Positions 34,258 to 46,607 of a DNA stretch of 64,000 nucleotides are shown one piece after another. Position numbers and translations under genes: made by a program. The stretch comes from Dendrocalamus latiflorus (Eukaryota; Streptophyta; Magnoliopsida; Poales; Poaceae). The stretch lies in contig CM029622.1 of NCBI GenBank assembly GCA_017311315.1, positions 16,379,100 through 16,443,099 of the forward strand, in the 5' to 3' direction. Each line of letters starts with the position of its first letter. The first letter of the stretch is position 1. The notes beneath the pieces were generated by a model, which did not search any database, had not been told where the DNA came from, and was given only the letters and a program-made list of their open reading frames with translations.

Positions 34258-34610
34258 GATCATCATGGACGGCTGATTACTTCATCTGTCATAATCTCAC
34301 CTTTATTATTGTCAGAGCATGGTCAAGTGTCTGGCGTAAGACTGAGGAAAAACTTGCTGACGGCTCAAATCCGAGACTTTTATGAGGCGTAGTTGTACAT
34401 CAAGTATTTTGGAAAAGTGCCCTGCAGGAAAGGAGAGAGACGGGCATGGTACGAGCCTCCTCATTTGGGTTACGGGTTATAATTTTCGACAGTTAAATTA
34501 TTAATTTAATAAATAGTAATTATTAAGAGAAATCAAAATATTAAAATCACTAAAAGATAAAAAGAATGTCGTCATAGTCATGCGTGGCTGCCTTGGAAAT
34601 ATTAAATCTA
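34258..34610 (+). repeat. Unit-boundary repeat (copy b)
   Basis: Uninterrupted version of 1790-1957 plus 4582-4780. It is the junction between unit 1 and unit 2 of the carboxypeptidase duplication. Confidence 0.75.
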
Positions 34611-34629
34611 ACTCATTAGCACCCCTAGT

Positions 34630-34700
34630 TCAGTAGAAAGTGCGTATCTGCACGTCAAGGGTCGATTAAATCCTACCGTAGGTAGAGAACACATGTGTGT
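34630..34700 (+). repeat. tRNA-like A/B-box sequence, possible SINE relic
   Basis: A box-A-like 'ctagttcagtagaaagtgc' is followed about 30 bp later by a box-B-like 'gggtcgattaaatcc'. It is too degenerate to call as a functional tRNA. Confidence 0.3.
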
Positions 34701-35278
34701 ATATATATATATAGGATGGTATGTACTCACTGTAGTCGCATTGAACTCAAAAGTAGTTCAAACTAGTTTGAACTGAGTTCAAAACTTATTTACCATAAAT
34801 ATATCAAGGGTATAAAATATTTTCATACCCAAATTCGAAAAAAAATTATCAATCATACACGTGTATCGGACGATTCTTGATGTGGGTGCCTAGGCATCAT
34901 GGTGCCTTATGTAATTTTTCTATATATATATATATATATGTATATATGTGTGTGTGTGTGGGGGGGGGGGGGGGGGGGTTGAGTAGGTATGTATAGGTTA
35001 TGTGTGTTTGACTTGTACCTAAAAAGAAGCTCCATGTAAGTCGAAGGACCTATCGAACTCATAAGCTGAAGCGTTAATTAAATTGGTTTATCTGGAGAAG
35101 CTAAGCTTATGCTCGGCTAAGCATATCCTGTGTCCCAAACGAAACGATGTGGCATAGTATTTGGCGTGTCTCCGTGAGAGACCAACTTGCTAGCGATGAA
35201 TTATTTGCTTCGGCGTTTGTGTTAGGTCATACCTGAGCGTATCCGTGGGGTAACGGGCAGGATGGCGAGGCGCACATC
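34701..35278. other. Upstream region of SCPL copy 2
   Basis: Contains TA/TG microsatellites ending in a G-run (34920-34979). From about 34985 the sequence matches 63185-63440 ('agaagctccatgtaa', 'gctgaagcgttaattaaatt', 'aagcatatcctgtgtccc'). The last 90 bp match the copy 1 proximal promoter. Confidence 0.7.
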
Positions 35279-35286
35279 TATTTAAG
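35279..35286 (+). promoter_or_regulatory. TATA box of SCPL copy 2
   Basis: TATTTAAG, 65 bp ahead of the ATG at 35344, identical in place to copy 1. Confidence 0.6.
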
Positions 35287-35343
35287 GTGTTGCTGTCCAC
35301 GGTGTTACTCGAACTAGCGGCAAGACACTACTGCATCCTCGCA

Positions 35344-38300
35344 ATGGACAGGTCCTCATATCCGCTTGCTCTGCTCTCGCTCCTCTGCCTCTCTCTGCTC
35401 CGCGCCAGTTCCGCCGCTCCGGTCACCTCGGGCTCCCCCGACGGCACGGAGCTGTGGGGATACGTCGAAGTCCGACCAAGTATTTCTCTTGCCAATCATT
35501 GTGAATTGCTCCTGTTGGCCATATATCATTTTTTTGACGCGTTTGACTGCAGAGGCTCACCTGTTCTGGTGGTACTACAAGAGCCCGCAGAGGCCGTCGA
35601 CGCCGACGAAGCCATGGCCGACCGTCCTCTGGCTGCAGGGCGGCCCGGTACCGTCGTCTCTCCTCCCTCTCACAGCTTCTTCTTCTCTGCATCCACAACA
35701 ACTCATGCAATCGTCATCGTCGTCATCATCTTCTTCTTCTCGATCAGGGATCGTCGGGCGTCGGGATCGGCAACTTCCTGGAGGTCGGGCCGCTGGACGT
35801 CAACCTGAAGCCGCGCAACTCGACGTGGCTGCAGAAGGCCGACCTCATCTTTGTGGTCCGTCAGATACAAAGAATTCTTCTTCCTCTTAATTCCTTCTCC
35901 CTGTTTCTTCTTCCTGGCCATCTACGTATATGTCAGCTGATTTGCGATGTTAATGGCGGCAGGACAACCCAGTGGGTGTCGGGTACAGCTACGCGGAGGA
36001 CCCGAGCGTGCTGGTGACGACCGACTGGCAGGCGGCCACGGACGCCACCACGCTCCTCAAGGCGCTCGCCAAGGAGGTGCCCACCCTGAAGAGCAGCCCG
36101 CTGTTCCTCGTGGGCGAGTCCTACGGCGGCAAGTACGCCGCCACGCTCGGCGTCTCCGTCGCCAGGGCCATCCACGCCGGCGACCTCAAGCTCACGCTCG
36201 GAGGCAAAGATTAATTGATTTACTTCCCACGCAATCAAACAGCAAAGAATAATTGATTCTACATTCCTCTAATTCCAAATATAAATCGTTTTAGGCGGTG
36301 ACACGATTTGTAAATTGACATTTTGAGATCAATTTCTATTAAAAATATATTTCTTTAAATAAAAATAATTCTATTATGAAAATATTTTTAATGATTGACC
36401 TCGTAATACTAATTTCATGTTATTAATGCTGGCAAATTTTATATATTAATGGCCGGTAAAGAGTCTAGTACAGATTCTAAAACGTCTTATATTTGGAATC
36501 GCTCTTTTGTTTCCCGGTAGGTGTCGCGCTCGGGGATAGCTGGATCTCGCCAGAGGATTTCACGGTGAGCAAATGGCCGAGCAGCCATCATTTCTTGGAT
36601 CTTTCAGTGTACGTTTCAGTGCTTGAAACGGGCGCTCTGGATGCAGCTCTCATACGCGCCGCTGCTCCTGGACGTGTCGAGGCTGGACGACAACGCCGGC
36701 GACGACGCAAAGAAGTAAGCACCGGCCTGCAAGGCTAATCTACTACTGTCCCTCTCTTGGTTCTTGCTTCTCGGCGCTTAAAACAAAAGAACTCCTCAAT
36801 CACATGCGCGCGCGAATTGCGGTGTCAGGAAGGCGGAGACGGTGAGGGAGCAGATCGCGGCGGGGCAGCTCGCCGCCTCGCACAAGTCGTGGACGGAGCT
36901 GCGTGATTTGATCCGCTCCAAGAGCGCCAACGTCGTAAGTGTTGACTGTTGACTCCAACACTTAGCTATCAGCCATATGCTTCTCATTTTCTTTGCGTCA
37001 TCGGATGACTAGCGAAGGGACACGCATTGCGGTAGAATATTTTTTTGTTTGGAAATAGCTGTACAATATAATTTACCTGGTATGGTACATTTTTTCTTTT
37101 AACCCAACATAAAAATTGATTAAATAAGAATATTTTTATAGCTTACGAGAAATTATTTTTTTGTGAATCAAAGAAATTATGATGTACGCTGTATATATTT
37201 GAGTATACAGATTAAAATAGATAAATCAGTTTGTTGGAAGAGATAAAGTCAGCGAGTGTTTGGTGAAACGTTCTTTTCTGATTTTTCTAGTTTTGACTTT
37301 TGAGGAGTTAATTGCTAGGTCTGGGTTTTTTTTTTGTAGTTTTTGTTTTTGAACGTGGTAGGAGCACTGCCTTGTATTAATTAGAGAGAGGGGTTACAGA
37401 AGATTTGTTTGGGGCGCACGGCCATACAACAGCCCTCACATGGGGTTTCAAAATTAGTTTCGGCGTTGTAGAGATATTTGGGAGCTCCGCTAGCCTATTG
37501 GCCTCTGCTAAAACTCAAGTTCGAGCCTCCTATTTAATTATGGCGATCAGGGATGTGGGTAAAGTTACTACTGAACAGAAAATTTGGGAGTTTCGTTCTT
37601 TCCAGATTTCCCATGTGATTAGCATCATCAGCATGGCCAGGGCTTTCCGTGGCACTCCGAGCCTCAGGATGACTGACTCCAACCATTGTCAGATCGAGGA
37701 GATGTTGTGCCAGGTCACGGGGTCTATGGAGTCACAGGTGGTTGAACGTGCGATGAAGGTCCAGATTATAATTGTGTGGCGACACTCGGCGAAGAGGTGA
37801 ATGGCAGATTCCAGTGCATGTCTGCAAAGGGGGCAGGTTGATTGATTTGGCCACCCTCTCAAGGACAATCGATCTGCTGTTCAAAGCCTGTTTTGCAACG
37901 ATAACCAGGCAAAAATTTACATTTTTGAGGCGTCCATGTCTTACAAACTAGGTGGTTCATGGTGGTGCTTGTCTCTCCAAAAAACTACACTTTGTATACC
38001 GAGACCACGATGTAGCTTCCATCCAAAGTTAGTTTCCACGTGATTCTGTCGTCGACCCCTTCATGAAGGTTCGTAGAGGAGATGTAACCCCATAGAGCGA
38101 TAAGTTCATGTATGTGTTGTGCTGTTAGCCCAGCGGGCTAGGTATGGTCATTTAGCCATTTATTTTTCGCTAACGCAGTGTGCAGGATGCGATTCTTTCT
38201 CCCAGAGGCAGCGAAGATGTTCGATGTAATGTCATGCAGTCGCTTTCCAAGCGCTCAGGCCGAGTTCCAAAAAGTCACCATTTTCCCATCACCAATTGTT

Positions 38301-41300
38301 ATAGAAGTTACCGCTGCAAATAAAAGTCGATCATGCTCATCACACGAGATTCCTATTCCATGCCAAGGCTTGTTTGCAGCTCCCCATTCATGTCACGGCT
38401 ATCTAAGTTGCAAAGCTCTAGCGAAGTGTTGTAGGTCCAGGAGGCTGAGCCCTCCAAGGTTTGTAGGTCTGCACATCCTTTCTCAATTGACCTTGCACTT
38501 CCACCTGTTAACTGTTCTGATCTGGCCCAAAGGAATTGTCTCATTCTCTTATTTAGACTCCTGAGTACCCCTTTTGTTGGTTTGATGACTGTGAGGAAGT
38601 AGGTCAACTGAGCAGTTAATACTGATTTGGCCAGGATTTTCCTCCCCACAAGTGTACGTAGTTTACCGCGCCAACTTGCCAGACAGCTTGCATATTTGTC
38701 TTCTATCCTTTGGAAGTTTGTTCGACATAATCTTTGTAATGCCAGTGGTAGGCCTAGGTAATCCAAAGGGAAGGTTGCATGTACGACCAGTAGCTCATGT
38801 AGTACGGATTGTAGACCAATCCCTTCGCACCATATGGACGCAACCCAACTTTTATGTAGATTCATTTACAGCCCTATGGTGTCTCCGAATTGTTGTAGAA
38901 TGTGGATGAGGGTGCAAACATCGTCCTATTTAGGGTGTAGAAAGATGGCCATGTTGTCCGCATATAGGGAGGTTCGCAAGGTAGCTGCCTAGCCTTGTAG
39001 GGGTTGGAGGAGACCTCGGTCCGTTGCTATGTTGAAGATCTTTTGGAGAAGGTCTATTGCTATGGCAAAGAGGAAAGGGGATTGTTTGGATTTTTGTTAG
39101 CGTTTTTTAAAGGTGGAGTATAGGGGTGGATGTCGAGCCGGCTCAGCTCGGCTCGACTCGTGAAGACTCGTTAGGGAAGTGGCTCAACTTGGCTCGGTTC
39201 GTTAGGCTAACGAACTAAAATAGAGGCTCATCTCATTAGGCTTGTTATATGTAAAATATGCAATGCAATTGTGCAATTATATTATGTACCATCCCGAGCA
39301 TGCGTTAACCTTCCTAGGGAAAAAACAGTAGTGATTTATATATACATCAAAGGTCCTCGAACTCTCAGGTGATGTATCAGCAAAATACAGAGCAACATAA
39401 TATTAATAGCTATCATTCTAGAGACAAAGGCATTGGAGGCCACTGCAACAGCAAGGGTGAATTTTGTTCCCCCACCAAAGCTATATTAAACGCATCAAGA
39501 GGAGGAAGATTCCAGAATTCAGGTGACAAAATATTGTGAGTGCTACTAACTGCATGTTTGCTGTCTAGAAATGGCTGCCAATGACGATCAAACCTGTCAT
39601 CAGGGTACCTAAAGTTTGAATGTATGGAAGAAAATGAGTCAGAAATCTATACAATCCTTGAGATTTGTAATTTTGTGTAAGTACAAAAAAGAAATAAATG
39701 GATATAACATAGGCTTGTTTCATGTAGTGAGCATCTAGTTGACAATTTAAACGTACACCAAAGTATTATATTCAATCAAAAACGGAACATGCCTGCAAAC
39801 AAAAAAGTGTGATCCTAACATTTCATTTAGTGAGCATCTTGTTGGCAATGTGCTTATTGGATATAACATAACTCAAGCTATGCTTTGCACAAAACAGAGG
39901 CAGATTAACATCAAGAGGTTTGAGCCTTTCATTTCACTCTTCACTAGTAGGATAGTTCTTTTTACATGGATTGGAATGAGGCCTAGCTGTACATCCTGCA
40001 GTGGAATTTTACAAAACTAATTTCAACTTAAGTGTAGATTCAAATAACACATTTCTATGATTGAGTAGCACATTTGTTTGTTTGTTCCATCATCAGCAAT
40101 GCACATTCAGCCCAAAGATTGGCTAAGGAGAGGTACATAACACAAAAGGCCAAAGCAATGATAAATAACAAGAACCGAATTATATACGGAAGATTGATTG
40201 AGCAGCACATTTCTTTGTTTGTTCCATCATCATCAATGCAAGATTGATTAGCCACTATTCTTTCAAATGTACATGCAATGTGAAATTAGCCACTATGTAA
40301 AATTATAAATAGGCAACAAATCCATACAGATGTGCAATGTGCTTACTTTCTAGTTGGTCATGTTACTCAAATAGTTCAATTCAGCATGGCAAACTTTCAA
40401 CTACTTGACTAATATAGTAAATCTTAACTAATCTTGTCTAGGATAAAGGTGCTTGAAGTTTTTTTGTACCTTGAGCCCTAATTGTTAGCCACCACAGCCT
40501 TAGGAAATGGTACGGATTCAACATCATCCTTATCATCTTCTTCCTGCAATAAAAATCAAGTTAGACTCAATGATAACAAAGAGGACAACTAAATGAGTTA
40601 GTGGGGGACAACATACCACAAACATTGGAGCTGTCATGTCGTTTTGAGAACCCCGTATCCAGATAGAACCACATACTAGTGCCTCAACCATAGCAAGGCG
40701 CAAAGCACTATGATAATCATCAAAGACTACTGCCAGCACTGAAGGTTGACTTAGAAGATACAGTGCTAGCAAGTATAGTCAAGAATTTCTTTGCCATCTT
40801 GGACACAACCGGGAACCTATGAGCATTCAACCACCACCATTCCAGCAAGTTAAACCTTATGTCTGCTAAAGGATGATTTGGTTCATCTAGATAGATGAGT
40901 AATTCTAATTTAGATGGTTCGTAGAACTAGATCGCAGAAATATCTGAAACTCACTTGAAACTGAGGCTAATGAGCTACTAGTATCTATGGATGAAGAGGA
41001 CTCAGCCCTGCCATTGGTAGCTTTGTGATGCCGATGCTACATCTCATGCAGGGCAGTCAGTTCAAACACTCAGGATAGATTTCATTCTCCTCACTAATGG
41101 CTTTGGAGGAGTCAAACATCTGTGTAAAGCACTAACTAACAAACCTCATCGTAAACCTAGGATCAAGAGTAGTATCAATAACCATAACATTGTTTTTTTA
41201 GCCCAATACTTATCAGACTTGTCTAACATTGTTGTACCCATACGCTTCACATGTTCATCACTAGAAGTACTTTCAGCCCTTAATGCAATCTTAACATTCA

Positions 41301-44300
41301 CTATGTAAAGATAGAAATATTGGCTATGGGGTATGTTGTGGGGGTGGCCCAACCCCCGCGACTGGGCCTTGCAACTGGCCTAATATGTAATAGGCCCGAT
41401 AATGTAGAGGAATATACTCATGTAAATATACCAATGTACCCTTATCCTCTGTAAGTACTAAAGGGTAGAATGGGGATTTTCCATTCTACCCCACTCATAT
41501 ATATAAACCCCTAGGAAGGGCAGGAGGGGGGACATCCTCTCATTCTCACCAACTCTCCCACAGATCTGGTTCTCCTTTTCCTCTTCTACGAGTCCCCTTC
41601 TTTACTGTTTGGCCTATAGCCACAATGGACGGCGCCATCGCTACAGGCCAAACAGTAAAGAAGGGGACTCGTAGAAGAGGAAGAGGAGAACCAGATCTGT
41701 GGGAGAGTTGGTAAGAATGAGAGGATGTCCCCCCTCCTGCCCCTCCTAGGGGTTTATATATATGAGTGGGGTAGAATGGAAAATCCCCATTCTACCCCTT
41801 AGTACTTACAGAGGATAAGGGTACATTGGTATATTTACATGAGTATATTCCTCTACATTATCGGACCTATTACATATTAGGCCAGTTGCAAGGCCCAGTC
41901 GGGGGGGGGGGGGGTTGGGCCACCCCCACAACAGGGTACAAAGAACCTGAAAATGCAGTAGTTACTTTAGCCAATGCCTTCTATATTGGCTAAATTTTGC
42001 TATATAATGCCCATTCTTCATTCGAAGGCTGCCACTTTTAATTAGCAACAAAATTAGCATAGCACGTTAATGCATCCTTGTAGGCAATGCAAGCAGATAA
42101 CATTCTATATGTTGAACTCCACCTTGTCGACACATCAAGTTTTAATCCCACTCCAACTTCCAAAGCAATGGACATACAAATTTATAAGAATTTGTACATG
42201 CGGGATAGAGACTTGTTCATGTATTTGACAGATTCCCTAAGTTTTCTTATCAAAGGTTCCAATGTTGTCATGCCAATGTTCACTACCCAATTCACTATAT
42301 GAGAACAACAATGAACATGAAAATATCTAGGAACAAAGTTTTCTGATCCCCTAGCAATGAACTTGACCATCAAACTCCTAGCGGCAACATCATTTGGGGC
42401 AGCACTGTCAAGAGTAATTGTTATAATCTTGTCTTCTATTTTTCATGTAGTTATACATTCAAACATTGCCTGAGCTATCACAAGCTAGGTGTGTGGAGGA
42501 TCTAACTCAACAAAGTTCAACGCATGGCATTGTATAGCCCAATTAGAATCAATGTAATGCACCACCAAACTCATGTATCAAAAGTTTTGATTCGAAATCC
42601 GCAAATCACAAGTTAAACTTATGTGGTCCACACATTTAAGACTATTCCTAAGGCTTTCTTTTTTTATTTGGTAAACCTTTATGCATTCAGCCCTTATAGC
42701 CTTCCTACCAATAAACTGGTATGATGCATTCAAATACTTCAACACATTAAACCAAATGTGCTCTACTATCTTAAATAGATACTCATGGGCAATTATCATT
42801 TTAGCAAGTAATCTATGAATTTTCTCATGATCATATTCAGTAGGAGTAACAACAAGAGGTAAACTTGATCCCTTGGGACCATAGTTAAGTGTACCTTGAG
42901 CCTTTTGCCTTCCTAGTTTGTTCAAATAGGGGGCACACTTTGAAATATACCTTTTCAGATGTGAAGTGGCTCTCCCAAGGTTGTATGAGAACAATCCATA
43001 ACAAAATCGACACTTGGCATTTGTCTTAGTCACCCCTTTTTCCTTCTTGGACGAGACATTCACCATCTTGAAAGTTTCCAACAATCTGAACACTTTCCTT
43101 TACTCTTGTTGGTAGGAGACACTACAATTCCCTTCTTCCTTTTCACCCTTTTGTTTGAACTTGGATATTTGGTGCCATCATCTTCCACCACGACTACTAC
43201 CTCATCATCACTTGCAGAATCTAGCGAAACATGTGAACATTTCATGTCACTTGAGAAATCAGGTGTATCCGAGGAGACATGCTGCTCCAACTCCTCGTCG
43301 ATTGGCAACTGTACAAAATCAGTAACTTCATTTAAAAAATAATAGACAATGTACTTACACTGCATAGAGCATAGGTTCTAACAGTATGCAATCAAATGCT
43401 AAACAAATCAATAGATTTTTATTTGGTGCATAGGGTAGTTCTGGAAGAGATCTTTAATTTGGCTTGACGGTTATGAATGGTTTTGACGAAACTTTCATAC
43501 CTATCATTTAGTAAAGAACAATCTCACACTGAACAGAAACCAACACAAGCAACTAGTGCCAACAAGTTTATATGCTATTATACATAACTAAAACCAGCAC
43601 AAGCAACTAGTGGCAACAAGTTGAGGACCAGTTTGAAAACACTAATTAGTACCAGCCAAAAGGCAATAAAGAAGTAATACGCATTCCTAGTTGCAACCAA
43701 CTAAAATCTAGCATTGAGAAGCAAGAAATAGTTTAGATGGTATCATCAACATACCCGAGCACATCGAGAAGCAAGAACTAGTCTGACCATGCATAAACAA
43801 TTAACTCATGTTGTACAGATGAACATATATATCGAGGCTACCAGGGTCGGAGCTGCTTTGCCACTGCAAGGTGCCTGTGGATAGGGGTTGACGAGGTGGT
43901 TCACCGCTGCCACTGGGGTCGATGTAGAGCCAGAGCTGGAGGCGGAGGACCTCCTCTCTCCGCAGTTCTTTGACTCCATGCTGTCTTGCACATGCTGCTC
44001 CATGCGCTGGACGCTGACGAGAGGCTGACGTGGACGGTGAGGATGAAGCCGACACGGACGGCGATGACGAGGCCAATGCGGATGGCGAGGAGGAGGGCTA
44101 CACGTACGATGAAGGCGACGCGAAGGGGGTGGAGGCGGATGGCAAGGACGAGGGTAGGGGCAGGTGAAGGCGGACAACGACGGGGAAGTGTAGCATTGCA
44201 GTGGCTGTGTTGTGTGGTTTCTAGGGTTAGGCATATGGAGAAGGCGATGGGAAGGGGGGGGGGGTGGAGGCGGATGGTGACAACGAGGGGGAGGGCTACG

Positions 44301-46607
44301 CGTAGCATACGGGAAAGGCCATGGGAAGGGGGGTAGAGGCAGTCGGCGACAGTTGAGGAGGTGCGCTAGGGTTGAGACAATGAAAAGGCAGAAGGGGAAT
44401 TTGGGAATTGGATCGGGAAGGGGAATGCAATCTGAAGAGAATCCACAGGGCCAGGGGATACCACCAGATCCAGATGGGCCGATCGAGCCAGCCGAGCAGC
44501 TTATGAGCCAGTTCGGACCCGGCTCGTTTAGGAACCGAGCTAGTCCCCTGGCTCGGCTCGGCTCGTACATTCCACGAGCCAAGCCGTGAACCGTAAGCTT
44601 TTTTGCTACTCCTAGTGCAGTACATGGTAGACGAATTGGACCTGCGTTTATTTTCAAGATTTTTGCAGGTTCTGCTCACCCAGTAGTCAGCACAGCTTGA
44701 TGACTAAAAAGAGTTCTTCGCTTTGCAGGATATGTACAATTTCTTGCTTGACTCCGGCATGGACCCGTTGTCCACGGACATACCGGCGAGCTCGTCTTCA
44801 CCGAGCAACGCCCAGGTGATGAAGTACTCGACGTACCTTGGCAGCCAGGAGGCCGAGTCTGGCTCCAAGACCATCGACGTTATCATGAACGGGGTTATCA
44901 AGGAAAAGCTAAGCATCATCCCCAAGAACCTCAAGTGAGCTTCGCTTTCGCATTCACAATCACCAATCGTTGCGTTCGCATATTGATCATTCTGTTTCGC
45001 ATCACAAACACCAATCCTCCTTGTAATGTTCTAACTCCAACTTCAGGTGGCAAGAACAGTCGGACGCGGTGTACAACACGCTGGTCAACGATATCATGAA
45101 GCCAAGAATCGACGAGGCAAGCTAGCTTGGCTCTAAATAAATGGATGAATCTTTAAATTCCTTAAACTGCGAAGAAAATGATTAATGAACTCTTGTGTGT
45201 TCTGCTTCAGGTTGATGAGCTGCTCTCTTATGGTGTGAATGAAACAGTGTACAATGGCCAGGTGACAACTGCTCTGCCTTTTTTACTGTCCCTAGCAAAC
45301 AATACTCGTAATTCCTCAACTATTTTTTTCTTGCAATTTGCATTAAAAACAAGGACAGATTTTATCTTCAACTAGAAGCTGCATAAAGTGCTGGTTGATT
45401 GCTACTGTTAGGAATAGTCCCACATAGATTGTGCGAGAGGAGCAAGCACAATTTATAAGTGTGAGAGAGCTCCACCCATTGTTCTAGTCTTTTGGGGGAG
45501 AAGACCCAATACAACTTATAATGTTGTTGCTCCGTAGGTTTAGTTGTGTTCAGCCCATTTAAACCTGTGGCACCCGGTTGGACCTAGGCATGCGGCCAGG
45601 GTCCAAAAATGTAACAATTGGTATCAGAACCCAGGTGCCTAACATCTCCTTGGACCTCATGGTTGCAGAAGTGTCCAATCCATGTGTGAGGGGGGAGATT
45701 GTTAGGAATAATCCCACAAGGATTGTGGGAGAGGAGCAAGCACAACTTATAAGTGTGAGAAAACCGCCACCCATTGGACTAGTCTTTTGGGGGAAAAGAT
45801 CTAATACCACTTATAATGTTGTTGCTCCGTATGCTTAGTTGTGTTCAGCCCATTTAAATCTGTGGCACCCAGTTGGACCTAGGCATACGGCCAGGTCCAA
45901 AGTTGTAACAGCTACAAATGCATACAAACATTGGAATACCTCGTCTAATGGAATAAAGCCTTGTTAGTCAGTGGGAGGGCGGGATAACGTGACGCCGACA
46001 AGATCTTGTTCAGAAAAGCCTTAATTAAGTGATGCATGTTATTTAAACATTTGGGCGATCCTTTCATATAATATTCATAGTTAGCATATTCATGATTTAC
46101 TTAAGACTGAAGTTTTGAGTACTGAATTCAGTAAAATTTTCCTTCTGAAGCTCGATGTGATCTGCTCGACGATCGGCGCAGAAGCATGGGTGCAGAAGCT
46201 CAAGTAAGATTTTTTTTTGCTCTGTACCTTTTTGCGATTTTTTGCGCAATTCAGGTATGTGCATCTAAATTTCTCACCTGATAATACACTTTCAGATGGG
46301 ATAGTCTGAAGAACTTCTTGAGCCTGCCAAGGCAGCCTCTGCACTGCGGATCTTCCAAAGTCACCAAGGCCTTCGTCAGATCCTACAAGAACCTACACTT
46401 CTACTGGATCCTTGGAGCTGGACACTTCGTAAGTCTCAACAAACAGATGTCACTACTGGAAACCAAGTTCAGTGGTGAGGTTATTACATTTTGATGTCAA
46501 TGCTGATTTTTTTTGTTTGTATTATCTATGCTTTGCAGGTGCCTGCTGACCAGCCTTGTATTGCGCTGAACATGATCAGTAGCATTACCCAGTCTCCAGC
46601 CAGTTAG
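35344..46607 (+). CDS. Serine carboxypeptidase-like protein, SCPL51 type, copy 2
   Basis: Same fold and probable role as copy 1. Exons: 35344-35479, 35553-35647, 35748-35855, 35963-36203, 36521-36564, 36647-36714, 36829-36934, 44729-44934, 45047-45116, 45211-45261, 46151-46203, 46296-46428, 46539-46607. They again total 1380 nt and 459 residues with no stop or frameshift. The active-site loops are LQGGPGSSG, GESYGG (Ser166), GQLDVI (Asp377) and GAGHFVPADQP (His436). Intron 7 is swollen to 7.8 kb by a LINE and a hAT, and intron 10 carries a TRIM. Two donors are GC: intron 9 (GAG|GCAAGC, shared with copy 1) and intron 4 (GGAG|GCAAAG, where copy 1 has GT). If intron 4 is retained, TAA lies 4 codons in and the product would end before residue 200. 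Coding is intact; correct splicing is not assured. Confidence 0.85.
37349..39112 (-). pseudogene. 5'-truncated LINE (non-LTR retrotransposon) in intron 7
   Basis: Minus-strand reverse-transcriptase C-terminal part. SLYADNMAIFLHP occurs near 38955-38990 (the catalytic YADD reads YADN). Further along are FPLDYLGLPLALQRL, LASWRGKLRTLVGRKILAKS and MRQFLWARSEQLTGG (38353-38865), then a decayed zf-RVT-like tail towards 37400. Several stops break the frame. Flanking intron sequence matches copy 1 (9660-9735), which has no LINE. A T-rich stretch at 37325-37349 is at the 3' end, as expected for a minus-strand poly(A). No clear target duplication was seen. Confidence 0.75.
40533..43093 (-). pseudogene. 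Ac/ricesleeper-type BED zinc-finger hAT transposase, fragmented
   Basis: Reading along the minus strand: a BED finger with CRFC...HLKRYISKC (43000-42940). Then the region around 42578-42800. Next a hAT core with YFHVHCCSHIVNWVV (42182-42373) and LKLDVSTRWSSTY (about 42090-42140). A C-terminal dimerisation tail reads DDYHSALRLAMVEALVCGS (40640-40740). The order is right for an Ac-like transposase. Frames are interrupted many times and the palindrome 41334-41933 splits the core from the tail. Confidence 0.7.
41334..41933. repeat. Palindromic LTR dimer: two head-to-head LTR-like arms, 19-nt centre
   Basis: Left arm 41334-41620, right arm 41640-41933, inverted relative to each other. They differ by about six substitutions plus the length of one C/G run. 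The centre is 41621-41639. The outer ends read TGTTGTGGGGGTGG on both strands. Flanks are GGGTA at 41329-41333 and 41934-41938, a perfect 5-bp duplication typical of LTR-retrotransposon integration. Each arm has a TATATATAAACCCC box about 170 bp from its outer end, with both pointing to the centre. The centre contains TGGCGCCGT on the minus strand, which resembles the start of a tRNA-Asp-type primer-binding site; this last point is weak. Confidence 0.85.
45406..45910 (+). mobile_element. TRIM (terminal-repeat retrotransposon in miniature) in intron 10
   Basis: Two 211-bp direct repeats, 45406-45616 and 45700-45910 (TGTTAGGAAT...TGTAACA), enclose only 83 bp. Right after the first repeat is TTGGTATCAGAACC (tRNA-Met-type primer-binding site). 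Right before the second is gaggggggagat (polypurine tract). The flanking 5-bp duplication is GCTAC (45401-45405 and 45911-45915). Copy 1 has the empty site (ttgccacaaatgc, near 10506-10518). There is no coding capacity, so it depends on another element's enzymes. Confidence 0.93.

Larger units (their letters stand above)
39121..44614 (-). mobile_element. Ac-like hAT element in intron 7 (decayed, 5.5 kb)
   Basis: The left end is TAGGGGTGGATGTCGAGCC; the right end read inward is TAGGAGTAGCAAAAAAGC. Flanking 8-bp sequences are GTGGAGTA (39113-39120) and GTGCAGTA (44615-44622), 7 of 8 matching. Subterminal GGCTCG/CGAGCC words are dense at both ends. It inserted at the junction of the LINE and the intron, so it is younger than the LINE. 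It contains transposase remains and a 600-bp palindrome. Confidence 0.75.

Noticed and set aside
43806..44657. 283-codon minus-strand frame
   Set aside because: It overlaps the subterminal part of the Ac-like hAT and runs into SCPL intron sequence. The Pro/His-rich sequence comes from ccacc words.
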